Positions 34,801-42,098 are shown, counted from the stretch's first letter. The stretch is 64,000 nucleotides of DNA from Hellea sp965224755 (GCA_965224755.1 OZ245061.1:1054001-1118000); one strand, 5' to 3'. The notes: generated by a model from the sequence alone, not told the origin. Numbers and translations are program-made.

Positions 34801-35292
34801 GCGGCGATTGGACGGCTTGGCCGAAATTAGCTCGTTAATCTGGCCCTGCCGGACGAGGGCGGGGGAATTCGCGCCGGTGCTGGCATCAGCAAAGAGAAGC
34901 TGCACATCCTTGGCGCGGACGGTTTTATTATTGACTTTATAGGTGCTACCTTTGCCCTTGGTGATGATGCGGGAGACTTCCAGCGTATCATCATCATTAA
35001 ACATAGGCGGGGCGATGCGGGCCGAATTGTCTATTGTCAGCGTGACATGGGCTTGGTTGCGGCCCGGGCGGTGTTTGGTGCCGCTAAAGATGATATCGTC
35101 CATCGCCGCGCCGCGCATGGCTTTGGCCGAATTGGCCCCCATCACCCAGCGAATGGCCTCAAGCAGGTTAGACTTGCCGCAGCCATTAGGCCCGATAATA
35201 CCGGTCAGGCCCGGCTCAATGATAAAATCAGTCGGCTCGACAAAGGATTTAAATCCCGTCAACCTTATCTGATTAAATATGAGTGAGCCCAT
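31840..35292 (-). CDS. smc: Chromosome segregation protein SMC
   Basis: 1150-residue condensin ATPase. The N-terminal ATPase half has Walker A GPNGCGKS (34-41). Two long coiled-coil arms flank the hinge (around 500-630, with GYEQALAAALGEDLDAAIGE and RLVTKDGQLARWDG). The C-terminal half has the ABC signature LMSGGEQALTATALIFA and Walker B ICVLDEVDAPLDDANV. Length and order are complete. It starts 8 bp after the DsbA-like lipoprotein gene, so it is the end of the DUF721-dsbA-dsbA-smc chain. Confidence 0.97.
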   Translation of the reverse strand: MGSLIFNQIRLTGFKSFVEPTDFIIEPGLTGIIGPNGCGKSNLLEAIRWVMGANSAKAMRGAAMDDIIFSGTKHRPGRNQAHVTLTIDNSARIAPPMFNDDDTLEVSRIITKGKGSTYKVNNKTVRAKDVQLLFADASTGANSPALVRQGQINELISAKPSNRRRILEEAAGISGLHSRRHEAELRLRAAETNLSRLDDILGQIESQLLSLRRQSRQAARYKRLAGEIHEYKALLWLKRWVSALDTLAGAQDALKACENQVADTATKASELTRQAAELSGLLEPKREEQIIAAAVLGRLNAAKDALEQDENAANTEIRKLEAQIEQLAADIARETGIVEDAGEAEARLAAEFEKLNAVKDTSAALDAAADEAEAAIASRSSLETDYNELTRRAADQNARREAAARELSQTEHRLTRLTTEQSEAQNTLASLQKDGGSSQNLFAASAKEAEQLLEKARAAEQVLTVRRGEAETQDNAARENLAETRQSLAKLTAEQSALQRVVSRGDAADWDTALSKLDVKKGYEQALAAALGEDLDAAIGEAATLYWSGAEHPKQDLPKGITALADFVAAPKQLAARLSQIGVVAPGDINALAKTLWPGQRLVTKDGQLARWDGFKMAAGAETSAAIKLKQQTRLTELAGEIELAERTEAKTQSAFEATREAKNMAADAAREARNALPDLERSDRAAQAAAAQYETDIARASAQKTSLEDRLERLEREIKELTAQRGAAQTANDELSVGEDMSAQQEELSAKLAGARARADEASGQYHSLKNEAEARAARLASVETERADWARRSGTAAERVSSLQGRQDAANLSLTAATDGPDQFEERRNKLFAELEAAETRRSSAADTLAQAETAYREADHGAREAETAHGTAREARAAAEARQAAAEERIGETKARINETLQCEPSQLKSHLGELSPDSGLSEHDIERKLERLSTEREKMGGVNLRADEEAAEQEERLSAMNDERQDLEAAIARLREGIEELNSEGRERLLKAFDTVNGHFGRLFKTLFGGGQAALTLTESDDPLEAGLEIMVNAPGKRIGSMSLMSGGEQALTATALIFAVFLSNPAPICVLDEVDAPLDDANVARYCDLLDEMIKQTDTKFITITHNAVTMSRMDRLFGVTMAEQGVSQLLSMELDAAERLVAAE

Positions 35293-35300
35293 GATACTGC

Positions 35301-36032
35301 TTAATGCTCCGTATCTTCTTTGGGTTCGTCTTCGGGTTTTTCAGACCGGTCAGGAATAGGTTCGCCGAGGATGGGCAGGAAGATGTCTTCAAGAGTTTCA
35401 AGACTATAGATGCCTCTGGCGGTTTTTTCGCCATTGATAAAAAAGCTCGGCGTGCTGGCTACGCCGGCTTCCGAACCGCCTTTAACAACCGCGTCATAGG
35501 TTTTGCGGATGTCTTCATTTTGCATACAGGCGATAAAATCATCTTCGCTGAGGCCTGAGGCTTTGGCCACACCAATATAGGCTTCGCGGGCTTTGCCCTG
35601 TCCGGCCAAAGCAAAAATTTGTTTTTGGCGCTCAAATTGTAATTTGATATTTTTGAGGTAATTGGCATCGCCTGCGCAGAGCGCAATCATATGGCCGGCA
35701 TCGGCGAGTTCTTCGGGCGAGGTCGGGAAAGCGCGAAAGATATAACGCACTTTGCCCGTATCGACATATTTCTTCTTGAGATCGGGATAAACCGTAACAT
35801 GCCAATTGGCGCAAGCCGGACAGACAACAGAGGCATATTCGACAATGGTGACTTTGGCGTCTTTAGAGCCAATGCCCTTATCGCCCGCCACTTCATATTG
35901 CCCGGTAGAACTTCCGCCGGGTGCTGGGGTGGTAGGCGTATCCGTCTTGCCGCCGCAAGCGGCCAAAATAAGCGCAGCGGCTCCGGCCAAGAGGATACGG
36001 CGAACCGAATCAGTTTTAAAAGAATCAATCAT
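35301..36032 (-). CDS. DsbA-like thioredoxin-fold lipoprotein
   Basis: 243-residue predicted lipoprotein (lipobox LAAC after ILLAGAAALI) with a DsbA-type thioredoxin fold. The active site is CPAC (SVVCPACANWH), the cis-Pro loop is VASTPSFFINGEK, and the C-terminus is acidic (SEKPEDEPKEDTEH). It probably acts as an envelope thiol-disulfide oxidoreductase. ATG at 36032 with GAGAGAC upstream is preferred to TTG 36047. It lies between dsbA and smc; its upstream 102 bp carry CtrA-like boxes and a DnaA box. Confidence 0.9.
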   Translation of the reverse strand: MIDSFKTDSVRRILLAGAAALILAACGGKTDTPTTPAPGGSSTGQYEVAGDKGIGSKDAKVTIVEYASVVCPACANWHVTVYPDLKKKYVDTGKVRYIFRAFPTSPEELADAGHMIALCAGDANYLKNIKLQFERQKQIFALAGQGKAREAYIGVAKASGLSEDDFIACMQNEDIRKTYDAVVKGGSEAGVASTPSFFINGEKTARGIYSLETLEDIFLPILGEPIPDRSEKPEDEPKEDTEH

Positions 36033-36073
36033 AACAAAGTCTCTCAATTTTTAAGGAGATAGCAAGAGTCGCG

Positions 36074-36107
36074 TAAAGGATTTGTTAATTTACTAACAAG
36101 GCGTAAA
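36074..36107. promoter_or_regulatory. Pair of CtrA-like boxes upstream of the DsbA lipoprotein-smc unit
   Basis: TAAA-GGATTTG-TTAA on the plus strand (36074-36088) and TTTA-CGCCTTG-TTAG on the minus strand (36093-36107). Both are one to two bases off the CtrA consensus TTAA-N7-TTAA. The 7-bp spacers are identical to those of the pair upstream of ccrM. A GANTC site (GAGTC, 36066-36070) lies next to them. Confidence 0.55.
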
Positions 36108-36117
36108 TGCGGCTCTT

Positions 36118-36126
36118 TGTGGATAA
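36118..36126 (-). promoter_or_regulatory. DnaA box
   Basis: TGTGGATAA, the exact complement of the consensus TTATCCACA, in the 102-bp gap upstream of the DsbA lipoprotein-smc unit and next to the CtrA-like boxes. Only a single perfect box is seen, so a gene-control role is likelier than an origin. Confidence 0.45.
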
Positions 36127-36134
36127 ACTGCGCG

Positions 36135-36875
36135 CTATGGCATCGTGGTTGGGAGTTTCGAGAGGCCTTTTTTGTCCATGTCGGTGATCAGGGTGATGAT
36201 CGTATCGGCGTCTTGTTTGCCGTTATAAGGCTCGCCGTTGATGTAAAAGCCCGGGACGCCGTCCAGTTTAGCCGCTGTGCCGCGTTCGCTTGAGAGGTGG
36301 ATATGGGCGAGCTTGTCTTGATTTTCGAGGCAGGCCTGGATGGCTTCGGGCGTGTCCAATCCCGCTAGTTTACCGATCTTATCAAATTCTTCGCGGGCCT
36401 TTCCGGCTTCGGCTTGTTTAAATATTGTTTTTTGATTTTCCATTTGGTTTAGCACGACCGTAAAATAATCTTCTTTTGGCGCGCATTCGGCCATCATGAA
36501 GCCAATCATCGAGAGTTGCGCGGGAGCGGTCGGGATTTCGCGGAAGACGAAGCGGATTTTGCCGGCGTCGATGAGCTCTTTTTTCACCGCTGGCCAATGA
36601 TCGGTAAACCAGTCCGAACAATGCGGGCAGGTGACAGAGGCATAGACAATCATGGTGATGGGGGCCTTGGCATCGCCGATAACATGATCGTCAGGCGCTT
36701 CGTCGTTGGCAAAGGCGACATCTTTGACAGGAATATCGGATTGGGCCGCGTGGTTATGGCCGTCATCTACACCGTGGGTATCGTCTTTGGGGATAGGGGT
36801 CGAGTTTTGCGCGAAAGCCGTTCCGATCGTGAATATCGTTGTCGCCAGCAGAGCTGTTGTGAATTTAAGTGTCAT
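36135..36875 (-). CDS. DsbA family periplasmic oxidoreductase
   Basis: 246 residues: Sec signal peptide (MTLKFTTALLATTIFTIGTA, then FAQ), a His/Asp-rich linker (DDTHGVDDGHNHAAQ), then a DsbA-type domain with active site CPHC (SVTCPHCSDWF) and cis-Pro segment KLDGVPGFYINGE. It probably oxidises or reduces cysteines in exported proteins. Its start overlaps the DUF721 stop by four bases (ATGA). A related lipoprotein version lies directly downstream. Confidence 0.92.
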   Translation of the reverse strand: MTLKFTTALLATTIFTIGTAFAQNSTPIPKDDTHGVDDGHNHAAQSDIPVKDVAFANDEAPDDHVIGDAKAPITMIVYASVTCPHCSDWFTDHWPAVKKELIDAGKIRFVFREIPTAPAQLSMIGFMMAECAPKEDYFTVVLNQMENQKTIFKQAEAGKAREEFDKIGKLAGLDTPEAIQACLENQDKLAHIHLSSERGTAAKLDGVPGFYINGEPYNGKQDADTIITLITDMDKKGLSKLPTTMP

Positions 36876-37429
36876 CCGTCAATACCTTCATCAGTTAGCA
36901 CTCTGCGGCCTAGTTTCTCTAAGGCCTGTTTTAGCCCGCCGTCTTCCAGATTTGAAAGCCCTTCTTGCAGTTGGACCTCCTCGCGCGGGGAAAGGCCGCG
37001 TTTGGGCACAGATGCAATATTACGGGCCGTCATTTTGGTCTGCACAACACGCAAGCGGGCGATATAGCCTTCGCCAAGATGTGCGTTCAGCCGTTCGATA
37101 ATCGGCCCGCTAGCCGCCATAATCAGGGCTGCCGCTGCGCCGGGCGCGGTTATAACGAGCGTCCGCCTATCGCGCCCGCCTGTATATTTCAGCGGCGTAG
37201 AGATTTTCGCCCAGCGCTCGCCGACAATTTGTGGCCAGTTTTTGGACAATGCCGCAGCAGAGGCTCCGCCGCCGCCAAATTTTTTGGAGAAAGGCCGCAT
37301 GATGCGGGCCACAGCCGCGCCCGCCGTCGGCGCAGGGCGATATTGCGGCTTGCCCCGCTGGGTCTCCAGCCATTTATTGACTGTTTGCTTATCTTCACGC
37401 GTAATGCTCACCTTATATAGATGACGCAT
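36872..37429 (-). CDS. DUF721 (DciA-like) protein
   Basis: About 185 residues with a DUF721 domain in the middle (SKNWPQIVGERWAKISTPLK, TLVITAPGAAAALIMAAS, ERLNAHLGEGYIARLRVVQ) and a C-terminal helical tail. DUF721 is the domain of DciA, a loader of the replicative helicase in bacteria lacking DnaC/DnaI; whether this protein does that is inference. The start is uncertain: ATG 37429 is used, and GTG 37411 is an alternative. It overlaps dsbA by four bases and is divergent from mutY. Confidence 0.78.
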   Translation of the reverse strand: MRHLYKVSITREDKQTVNKWLETQRGKPQYRPAPTAGAAVARIMRPFSKKFGGGGASAAALSKNWPQIVGERWAKISTPLKYTGGRDRRTLVITAPGAAAALIMAASGPIIERLNAHLGEGYIARLRVVQTKMTARNIASVPKRGLSPREEVQLQEGLSNLEDGGLKQALEKLGRRVLTDEGIDG

Positions 37430-37467
37430 TGTGCATTGCCCGTAAAGCGGCCACATCGGTATTACTG

Positions 37468-38523
37468 ATGAAAAAACAGACAGATATAGAGCGGATGCGA
37501 CAAAGCTTGCTGGAGTGGTATGACCGCGAGGGCCGCACTTTGCCATGGCGCATCCGTCCGGAAGACCGCGCGGCGGGGATAAAAGCTGACCCCTATGCGG
37601 TTTGGCTTTCGGAGATCATGCTCCAGCAAACCACGGTCGCTCATGCTACGCCTTATTGGCGCAAGTTTTTGCAAGAATTTCCGACCGCCGCCGATTTGGC
37701 CAATGCAGAGCGTGATCGTGTTCTCACATTATGGGCGGGACTTGGCTATTATGCGCGGGCAAGGAACCTGCATAAATGCGCGCAAATTGTGCGCGATGAG
37801 CATAGCGGGCAGTTTCCGCAGAGCGAGAAAGAGCTGCTAAAACTCCCCGGTATCGGCCCTTATACGGCGGCGACTCTGGCGGCGATTTGTTTTGATGAGG
37901 CGACCAATATTGTTGACGGCAATGTCGAACGGGTGGTCAGCCGTATTTTCAAAATCAAAGCCCCGCTGCCCAAAGGCCGCCCCGAATATCGCCGCCTCGC
38001 GGGTACGCTGGCAAGCCCAGAGCGGGCCGGGGATTATGGCCAGGCGATCATGGATTTGGGAGCGACGATTTGCACGCCGCGCTCGCCGAAATGCGGGAAT
38101 TGCCCGTGGCAGAAACATTGCGCCGCCCATAAAGACGGCGTAGAAACGGAGTACCCCAAAAAGCTCAAAAAAGCGAAGCTGCCAGTGCGTTATGGCGCGG
38201 TTTTTGTGCTGCGATGCGGTGATGAAATCTTGCTCCGGCGACGCCCCGATAAAGGCCTGCTCGGCGGCATGATGGGCTTTCCGGGTACAGAGTGGGGCGA
38301 GAGGCCTATTGATCCGCTAAACTCTGCGCCTGCCAGCCGAAATTGGGAGAAATGCGAAGGCGAAGTCCGCCATATCTTCACCCATTTTGACCTCAGGCTT
38401 GATGTTTATCGGGCGAAAGCTAGGGATAAAGATGTCGAAGGTGTTTGGGCAAAAGTCGATAATATTGGCGACTACGCCCTACCAACCGTCATGAAAAAAG
38501 TCTTGAAATTGACGGAAAAGTAA
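37468..38523 (+). CDS. mutY: A/G-specific adenine DNA glycosylase
   Basis: 351-residue base excision repair enzyme removing adenine opposite 8-oxoguanine. Catalytic Glu in WLSEIMLQQTTV, helix-hairpin-helix LLKLPGIGPYTAATLAA and catalytic Asp in NIVDGNVERVVSR. The iron-sulfur cluster cysteines follow the C-x6-C-x2-C-x5-C pattern (CTPRSPKCGNCPWQKHC). A C-terminal NUDIX-like domain (from about 240) recognises the oxidised base. The ATG at 37468 fits the family start; the frame continues upstream without similarity. Confidence 0.96.
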   Translation: MKKQTDIERMRQSLLEWYDREGRTLPWRIRPEDRAAGIKADPYAVWLSEIMLQQTTVAHATPYWRKFLQEFPTAADLANAERDRVLTLWAGLGYYARARNLHKCAQIVRDEHSGQFPQSEKELLKLPGIGPYTAATLAAICFDEATNIVDGNVERVVSRIFKIKAPLPKGRPEYRRLAGTLASPERAGDYGQAIMDLGATICTPRSPKCGNCPWQKHCAAHKDGVETEYPKKLKKAKLPVRYGAVFVLRCGDEILLRRRPDKGLLGGMMGFPGTEWGERPIDPLNSAPASRNWEKCEGEVRHIFTHFDLRLDVYRAKARDKDVEGVWAKVDNIGDYALPTVMKKVLKLTEK

Positions 38524-38600
38524 AGGCGCGGCTATGCCGGATGTGGGTCGACATATCCGCGCCCGATACGGTGCATTGCTGCGCCGATTGCTGAAAGGGC

Positions 38601-38942
38601 TTATTTGTAAGCGCTCTCTTTATTAAAGTGTTTTGCCAGCAAATAATAAACCACAGCGCGGTATTTTGCTTTCGTTGACCGGCCATATTGATCCATCACA
38701 GCGGCAATACCGGCGTCCAAAGCAGGGCTGTCTGTGAGGCCCAGTTTTTTTATCAGGAAGTTCTTTTTTACCGTTTCCAGTTCGGCGGGATCGGAAGCCG
38801 AAACGGTCGAGGCGTCGCGGTTATAGATAGAAGGGCCGCAGCCGATAGTCACTTTTGTCAAGAAAGCCATATCCGGCGTTACGCCGCATTTGTCTTTCAT
38901 ATCTGCTGCATATTTTACGATAAGTTCGTCACGTTTACTCAT
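38601..38942 (-). CDS. DUF2853 protein
   Basis: 113-residue helical, soluble protein matching DUF2853 (start KRDELIVKYAADMKDKCGVT, middle ELETVKKNFLIKKLGL, end KYRAVVYYLLAKHFNK). No function is known for this family. GGGGGATCCT lies just before the ATG. It is a single gene converging on mutY. Confidence 0.88.
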   Translation of the reverse strand: MSKRDELIVKYAADMKDKCGVTPDMAFLTKVTIGCGPSIYNRDASTVSASDPAELETVKKNFLIKKLGLTDSPALDAGIAAVMDQYGRSTKAKYRAVVYYLLAKHFNKESAYK

Positions 38943-39042
38943 AGGATCCCCCTGTTAGAGCGTTAAGGTTAAGCGCTGGCGGGAGTATAGCCCCGTCCGC
39001 ATGCTTTTACGAAAGCTAACCTAAACGGGGCCTGAACGGGAT

Positions 39043-39345
39043 TTATGACGCTACGGCATAGGGCTGGATGTCAATATCATCCATACGGGCCGTAGCTTTG
39101 GCAATGTCAAAACTATTTTGCATGCGCATTAATGTCGCCATGGATACGCCGAAGGCTTTTTGCATGCGGATGGCCATATCCGGCGAAAGTGAGGCCCGTT
39201 GATTGAGCAACGCCGACAGGGCCGGGCGGGTCACGCCCAAAACCTTAGCGGCGGCATTAACCGTCAAATTCAAGGGCTCGATAATCTCGAATTTGATAAA
39301 GTCTCCGGGGTGAGACGGTGCTTTTAATCGAATGTCGTTCATCAC
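39043..39345 (-). CDS. higA: HigA family antitoxin
   Basis: 100-residue DNA-binding antitoxin. The N-terminal PSHPGDFIKFEIIEPLNLTV and helix-turn-helix (AAAKVLGVTRPALSALLNQR) are typical of HigA/VapI proteins, which neutralise HigB and repress their own operon. It follows the broken higB gene by 9 bp in the usual toxin-first order. It is intact and may act as an orphan antitoxin or regulator. Confidence 0.92.
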   Translation of the reverse strand: MMNDIRLKAPSHPGDFIKFEIIEPLNLTVNAAAKVLGVTRPALSALLNQRASLSPDMAIRMQKAFGVSMATLMRMQNSFDIAKATARMDDIDIQPYAVAS

Positions 39346-39354
39346 AATATCTCC

Positions 39355-39645
39355 TTAATGATAATCTTCATAATCAAGATCGATAATTTCTATTTCAGTC
39401 TTATCAATCTTAAAGGTCAGCCGCCAATTACGGGTTACATGCAAGCTTCATGTACCTTTTCTTTGGCCCGTGAGTTTATGCGCTTTCCAACTTGGAATCG
39501 TTGCTAGCTCCCGCTCATCTTCCATATCTTGCAGAAATGTCAGCATACGCCTGAGTTTTGGAACTATCACTGCGTCCAGTTTTGAACTGTCATCCTTTTC
39601 AAAGAACCGCCTTAAGCCCTTATGGATGACATTTCTGATAATCAT
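39355..39645 (-). pseudogene. higB: HigB toxin gene with in-frame stop
   Basis: HigB/RelE-type mRNA endonuclease gene. The first 65 codons read as HigB (MIIRNVIHKGLRRFFEKDD, PKLRRMLTFLQDM, KAHKLTGQRKG), then TGA at 39448-39450. After it the same frame continues with SLHVTRNWRLTFKIDK and ends in LDYEDYH at a TAA (39355-39357), the normal HigB C-terminus. Family members have Trp at the stop position (G-x-W-S), so one G-to-A change in TGG would explain it. The truncated product lacks the conserved C-terminal strands and is probably inactive. Confidence 0.88.
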
Positions 39646-39688
39646 GTTTCACATATAGGACTGTATAGTGAAAGTGTCAAGTTACGCT

Positions 39689-40771
39689 TTACGATACTTC
39701 CATTCCGGCTCGGATTTCGGTGCGGATAGCGTCGATGGGCGTGAGGCCCTTTTCGGTTTTATAGTGCCAGAACGTCCAGCCATTACAGCTCGGCGCGCCT
39801 TGGACATGAGCGCCGACTTTGTGGATAGAGCCTGAGAAATCGGCCACCGCAAGACTGGCATCGGGGCGCACGCGTGCGGCGATTTTACCATTAGGCGAGA
39901 ACAGCTTGGTGCCGGGCTTAATCAAGCCGCGCTCGATGAGTACGCCAAAGGCCACTTTGGGCTCGCTGCGTTTGGATTTGGTCACGGCGACATTTTCCAG
40001 AGAGCCTTCATTGATTTTCGCGATGCGCTTTCGGGCGTGGAGGATATAATCTTCCTCCATCTCGAATCCAATAAATTTACGGCCGAGTTTCTTAGCAACC
40101 GCGCCTGTCGTGCCGGTGCCAAAGAACGGATCGACAATGACATCACCGGGGTTGGAGGTTGAGAGGATAACGCGGTGAAGCAGGCCTTCGGGCTTTTGTG
40201 TCGGATGGGCTTTACTGCCGTCGCCTTTTTTGAGCCGCTCCATTCCTGTGCAAATCGGAAGCGTCCAGTCCGAGCGCATTTGCACGCCGTCATTCATCAT
40301 CTTCATGGCGTCATAATGAAAAGTTGGCTTGGCGTCCTCGGTTTTAGTCGCCCAGATTAGGGTTTCGTGGGCGTTGGTAAATCGCGTGCCGCGAAAGTTC
40401 GGCATGGGATTGGTCTTGCGCCAAATCACATCATTTTGAATCCAGAATTGCTGGTCTTGCAAAATCGCGCCAACGCGGAAAATATTGTGATAGCTGCCAA
40501 TCACCCACATCGCGCCATTAGGTTTAAGGATACGCCGCGCCGCGTTCATCCAATCATGGGTGAAAAGGTCATAGGCGTCCATGGTATCGAACTGATCCCA
40601 ATCTTCGGTGACGCCGTTGACGACGGAGTTATCAGGCCGCGACAGATTTCCGCCAAGCTGAAGATTATAGGGCGGGTCGGCGAAGACGAGATCAACGCTC
40701 TCGGCGGGCAGGGCATTCATGCCCTCAATACAGTCACCTTGTATGATTTTATTTAGCGGTAATTGGTTCAC
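39689..40771 (-). CDS. ccrM: Adenine DNA methyltransferase, CcrM type (GANTC)
   Basis: 360 residues against 358 in Caulobacter CcrM, and closely similar throughout. Beta-class N6-adenine methyltransferase: DPPY at 32-35 (FADPPYNLQLGG), AdoMet motif DPFFGTGTTGAVAKK, and a C-terminal domain with GSIHKVGAHVQGAPSCNGWT. It methylates GANTC and helps time the cell cycle in Caulobacter. GTG 40771 is chosen for AAAAGGACAG at good spacing; GTG 40798 is an in-frame alternative. Two CtrA-like boxes and a GANTC site lie upstream. Confidence 0.96.
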   Translation of the reverse strand: MNQLPLNKIIQGDCIEGMNALPAESVDLVFADPPYNLQLGGNLSRPDNSVVNGVTEDWDQFDTMDAYDLFTHDWMNAARRILKPNGAMWVIGSYHNIFRVGAILQDQQFWIQNDVIWRKTNPMPNFRGTRFTNAHETLIWATKTEDAKPTFHYDAMKMMNDGVQMRSDWTLPICTGMERLKKGDGSKAHPTQKPEGLLHRVILSTSNPGDVIVDPFFGTGTTGAVAKKLGRKFIGFEMEEDYILHARKRIAKINEGSLENVAVTKSKRSEPKVAFGVLIERGLIKPGTKLFSPNGKIAARVRPDASLAVADFSGSIHKVGAHVQGAPSCNGWTFWHYKTEKGLTPIDAIRTEIRAGMEVS

Positions 40772-40825
40772 AGTCTGTCCTTTTGCGCCCGCGCCCACCT
40801 GCGGGATGGTTATTTAGCTAGTCGT

Positions 40826-40897
40826 GAATCATTGGCGCTGATTTGCCTAACAAGGCGTTAAGTCTCTGAAATAATTACTATTTTAAGGATTTGTTAG
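40826..40897 (-). promoter_or_regulatory. ccrM control region: two CtrA-like boxes and a GANTC site
   Basis: TTAA-CGCCTTG-TTAG (minus strand, 40847-40861) and TTAA-GGATTTG-TTAG (plus strand, 40883-40897) each differ from TTAA-N7-TTAA by one base. A GANTC site (GAATC, 40826-40830) lies 55 bp before the GTG start. An 8-bp inverted repeat CCTAACAA (40846-40853)/TTGTTAGG (40891-40898) spans the pair. In Caulobacter, ccrM is a CtrA target whose promoter also carries GANTC sites. Confidence 0.6.
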
Positions 40898-40917
40898 GAT
40901 AAGTTAATATCCGCAGG

Positions 40918-41532
40918 TTAAATATTAACCATAAATACGCTGTCACTAACCGGCTTGAAACTGCGCCGATGTATCGGGCAATATCCGAGCCTGTTGAGCG
41001 CGGCTATATGGGCGCGAACCGGATAGCCTTTATTCTGTGCTAAATGATATCCGGGATATCGTATATCCGCCTCGACCATCAATCTGTCGCGCGTGACTTT
41101 CGCCACAATAGAGGCGGCAGAGATCGACAGGCTTTTGCTATCGCCTTTGACAATCGCCAGAGAGCCGCATGGCAAATCGGGTAATTTATTACCGTCAATC
41201 AGCGCCATATCCGGCATTTCGGGTAAAGCCAATACGGCCCGGCGCATGGCCATCAAGCTTGCGTTCAGGATATTAATCCGGTCGATTTCTTCTGGTTCCG
41301 CGATTCCTATGCCGATTTTGCCAAATTTTCGGATTTCATTCAGCAAATGTTCACGTCTAATTTTGGACAAGGTTTTACTGTCATTAAGACCTTCCGGCAC
41401 GGCGCCGGGCGTCAATATTACGGCGGCAGCCACGACAGGCCCGGCAAGCGGGCCGCGCCCGGCTTCGTCAACACCGCAAACGGTGCCTGCGTATTGATGC
41501 TCATAGCTAAGATCGGGTGTGTTGTTAGACAT
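40918..41532 (-). CDS. rnhB: Ribonuclease HII
   Basis: 204-residue nuclease removing ribonucleotides from DNA. Family motifs: CGVDEAGRGPLAGPVVAAA with the catalytic Asp-Glu pair, LNDSKTLSKIRRE, and IVKGDSKSLSISAASIVAKV with the later Asp, plus the YPGYHLAQNKGYP segment. The ATG at 41530-41532 is used; the longer frame to 41814 overlaps the neighbouring secreted-protein gene and lacks similarity. It lies upstream of ccrM on the same strand, a conserved alphaproteobacterial arrangement. Confidence 0.95.
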   Translation of the reverse strand: MSNNTPDLSYEHQYAGTVCGVDEAGRGPLAGPVVAAAVILTPGAVPEGLNDSKTLSKIRREHLLNEIRKFGKIGIGIAEPEEIDRINILNASLMAMRRAVLALPEMPDMALIDGNKLPDLPCGSLAIVKGDSKSLSISAASIVAKVTRDRLMVEADIRYPGYHLAQNKGYPVRAHIAALNRLGYCPIHRRSFKPVSDSVFMVNI

Positions 41533-41635
41533 AATTATTGGAGTGGCCTGATTTGTGCATTTTTTATGTGATTGGGTCTTTTTAGGGCAAAAAAGGTCTG
41601 ATAAAAGGACTATATAGAATTTAATGGAGTCTCCC

Positions 41636-42049
41636 ATGAATAAGTTTCGTTTTAGTGCAAGTGCACTGGTTTTAATAGTAGCTGCTTTTGCAGCTCCGGC
41701 CTTCGCGCAGATTTCTTCTGCTGCGGATTGTGAATATGAAGGTGGAGAAATTTTCAACGTACAGGGCGCGACTGTGTGCCTCGTGCAAATCCGTCCTGAA
41801 GAATATCGCGACAACGAGGCCTATGACGGGCAGCAACTCGGCGTCAACACATGTGATGGGGATACGCTGAGCAATGGTGTGTTCTGCAAAATTACGCTCG
41901 TTCCTGCTCCGCCAAAGCCAAAGGTTGAAGAGCCTGCCATAGAACCTGTTGTTATGGAAGACGCGGCTGGCGTAAACGAGACCAGCACAGGCGAGACCAG
42001 CACAGACGAGACCGGCACAGACGAGACTAGTGTAGACGAAAGTAACTAA
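41636..42049 (+). CDS. Secreted protein with Thr/Glu-rich repeat tail
   Basis: 137 residues: Sec signal peptide (NKFRFSASALVLIVAAFAAP then AFAQ), a small domain with four cysteines (DCEYEGG, TVCLVQI, NTCDGD, VFCKITL), then a Pro/Glu linker and a tail of short ETSTDE-type repeats encoded by a 15-bp tandem repeat. Probably periplasmic; no family recognised. ATG 41636 (after TGGAG) is the likely start. A terminator follows. It is divergent from rnhB. Confidence 0.7.
   Translation: MNKFRFSASALVLIVAAFAAPAFAQISSAADCEYEGGEIFNVQGATVCLVQIRPEEYRDNEAYDGQQLGVNTCDGDTLSNGVFCKITLVPAPPKPKVEEPAIEPVVMEDAAGVNETSTGETSTDETGTDETSVDESN
41978..42037 (+). repeat. 15-bp tandem repeat, four copies
   Basis: GAGACCAGCACAGGC, GAGACCAGCACAGAC, GAGACCGGCACAGAC and GAGACTAGTGTAGAC run head to tail, in frame, encoding ETSTG/ETSTD/ETGTD/ETSVD in the tail of the secreted protein. 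Copy 4 is the most diverged. Confidence 0.9.
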
Positions 42050-42073
42050 GCGCTCACAAAATTGTTTATAAAG

Positions 42074-42098
42074 CCCGGCTCTTGCAGCCGGGTTTTTT
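42074..42098 (+). terminator. Rho-independent terminator
   Basis: CCCGGCT-CTTGC-AGCCGGG followed by TTTTTT, 24 bp after the stop of the repeat-tail protein. Confidence 0.88.

Noticed and set aside
40925..40932. TTAACCAT, a perfect Caulobacter CtrA half-site
   Set aside because: It lies inside the 3' coding end of rnhB and on the plus strand; the better candidates are the two full TTAA-N7-TTAG boxes nearer to ccrM.
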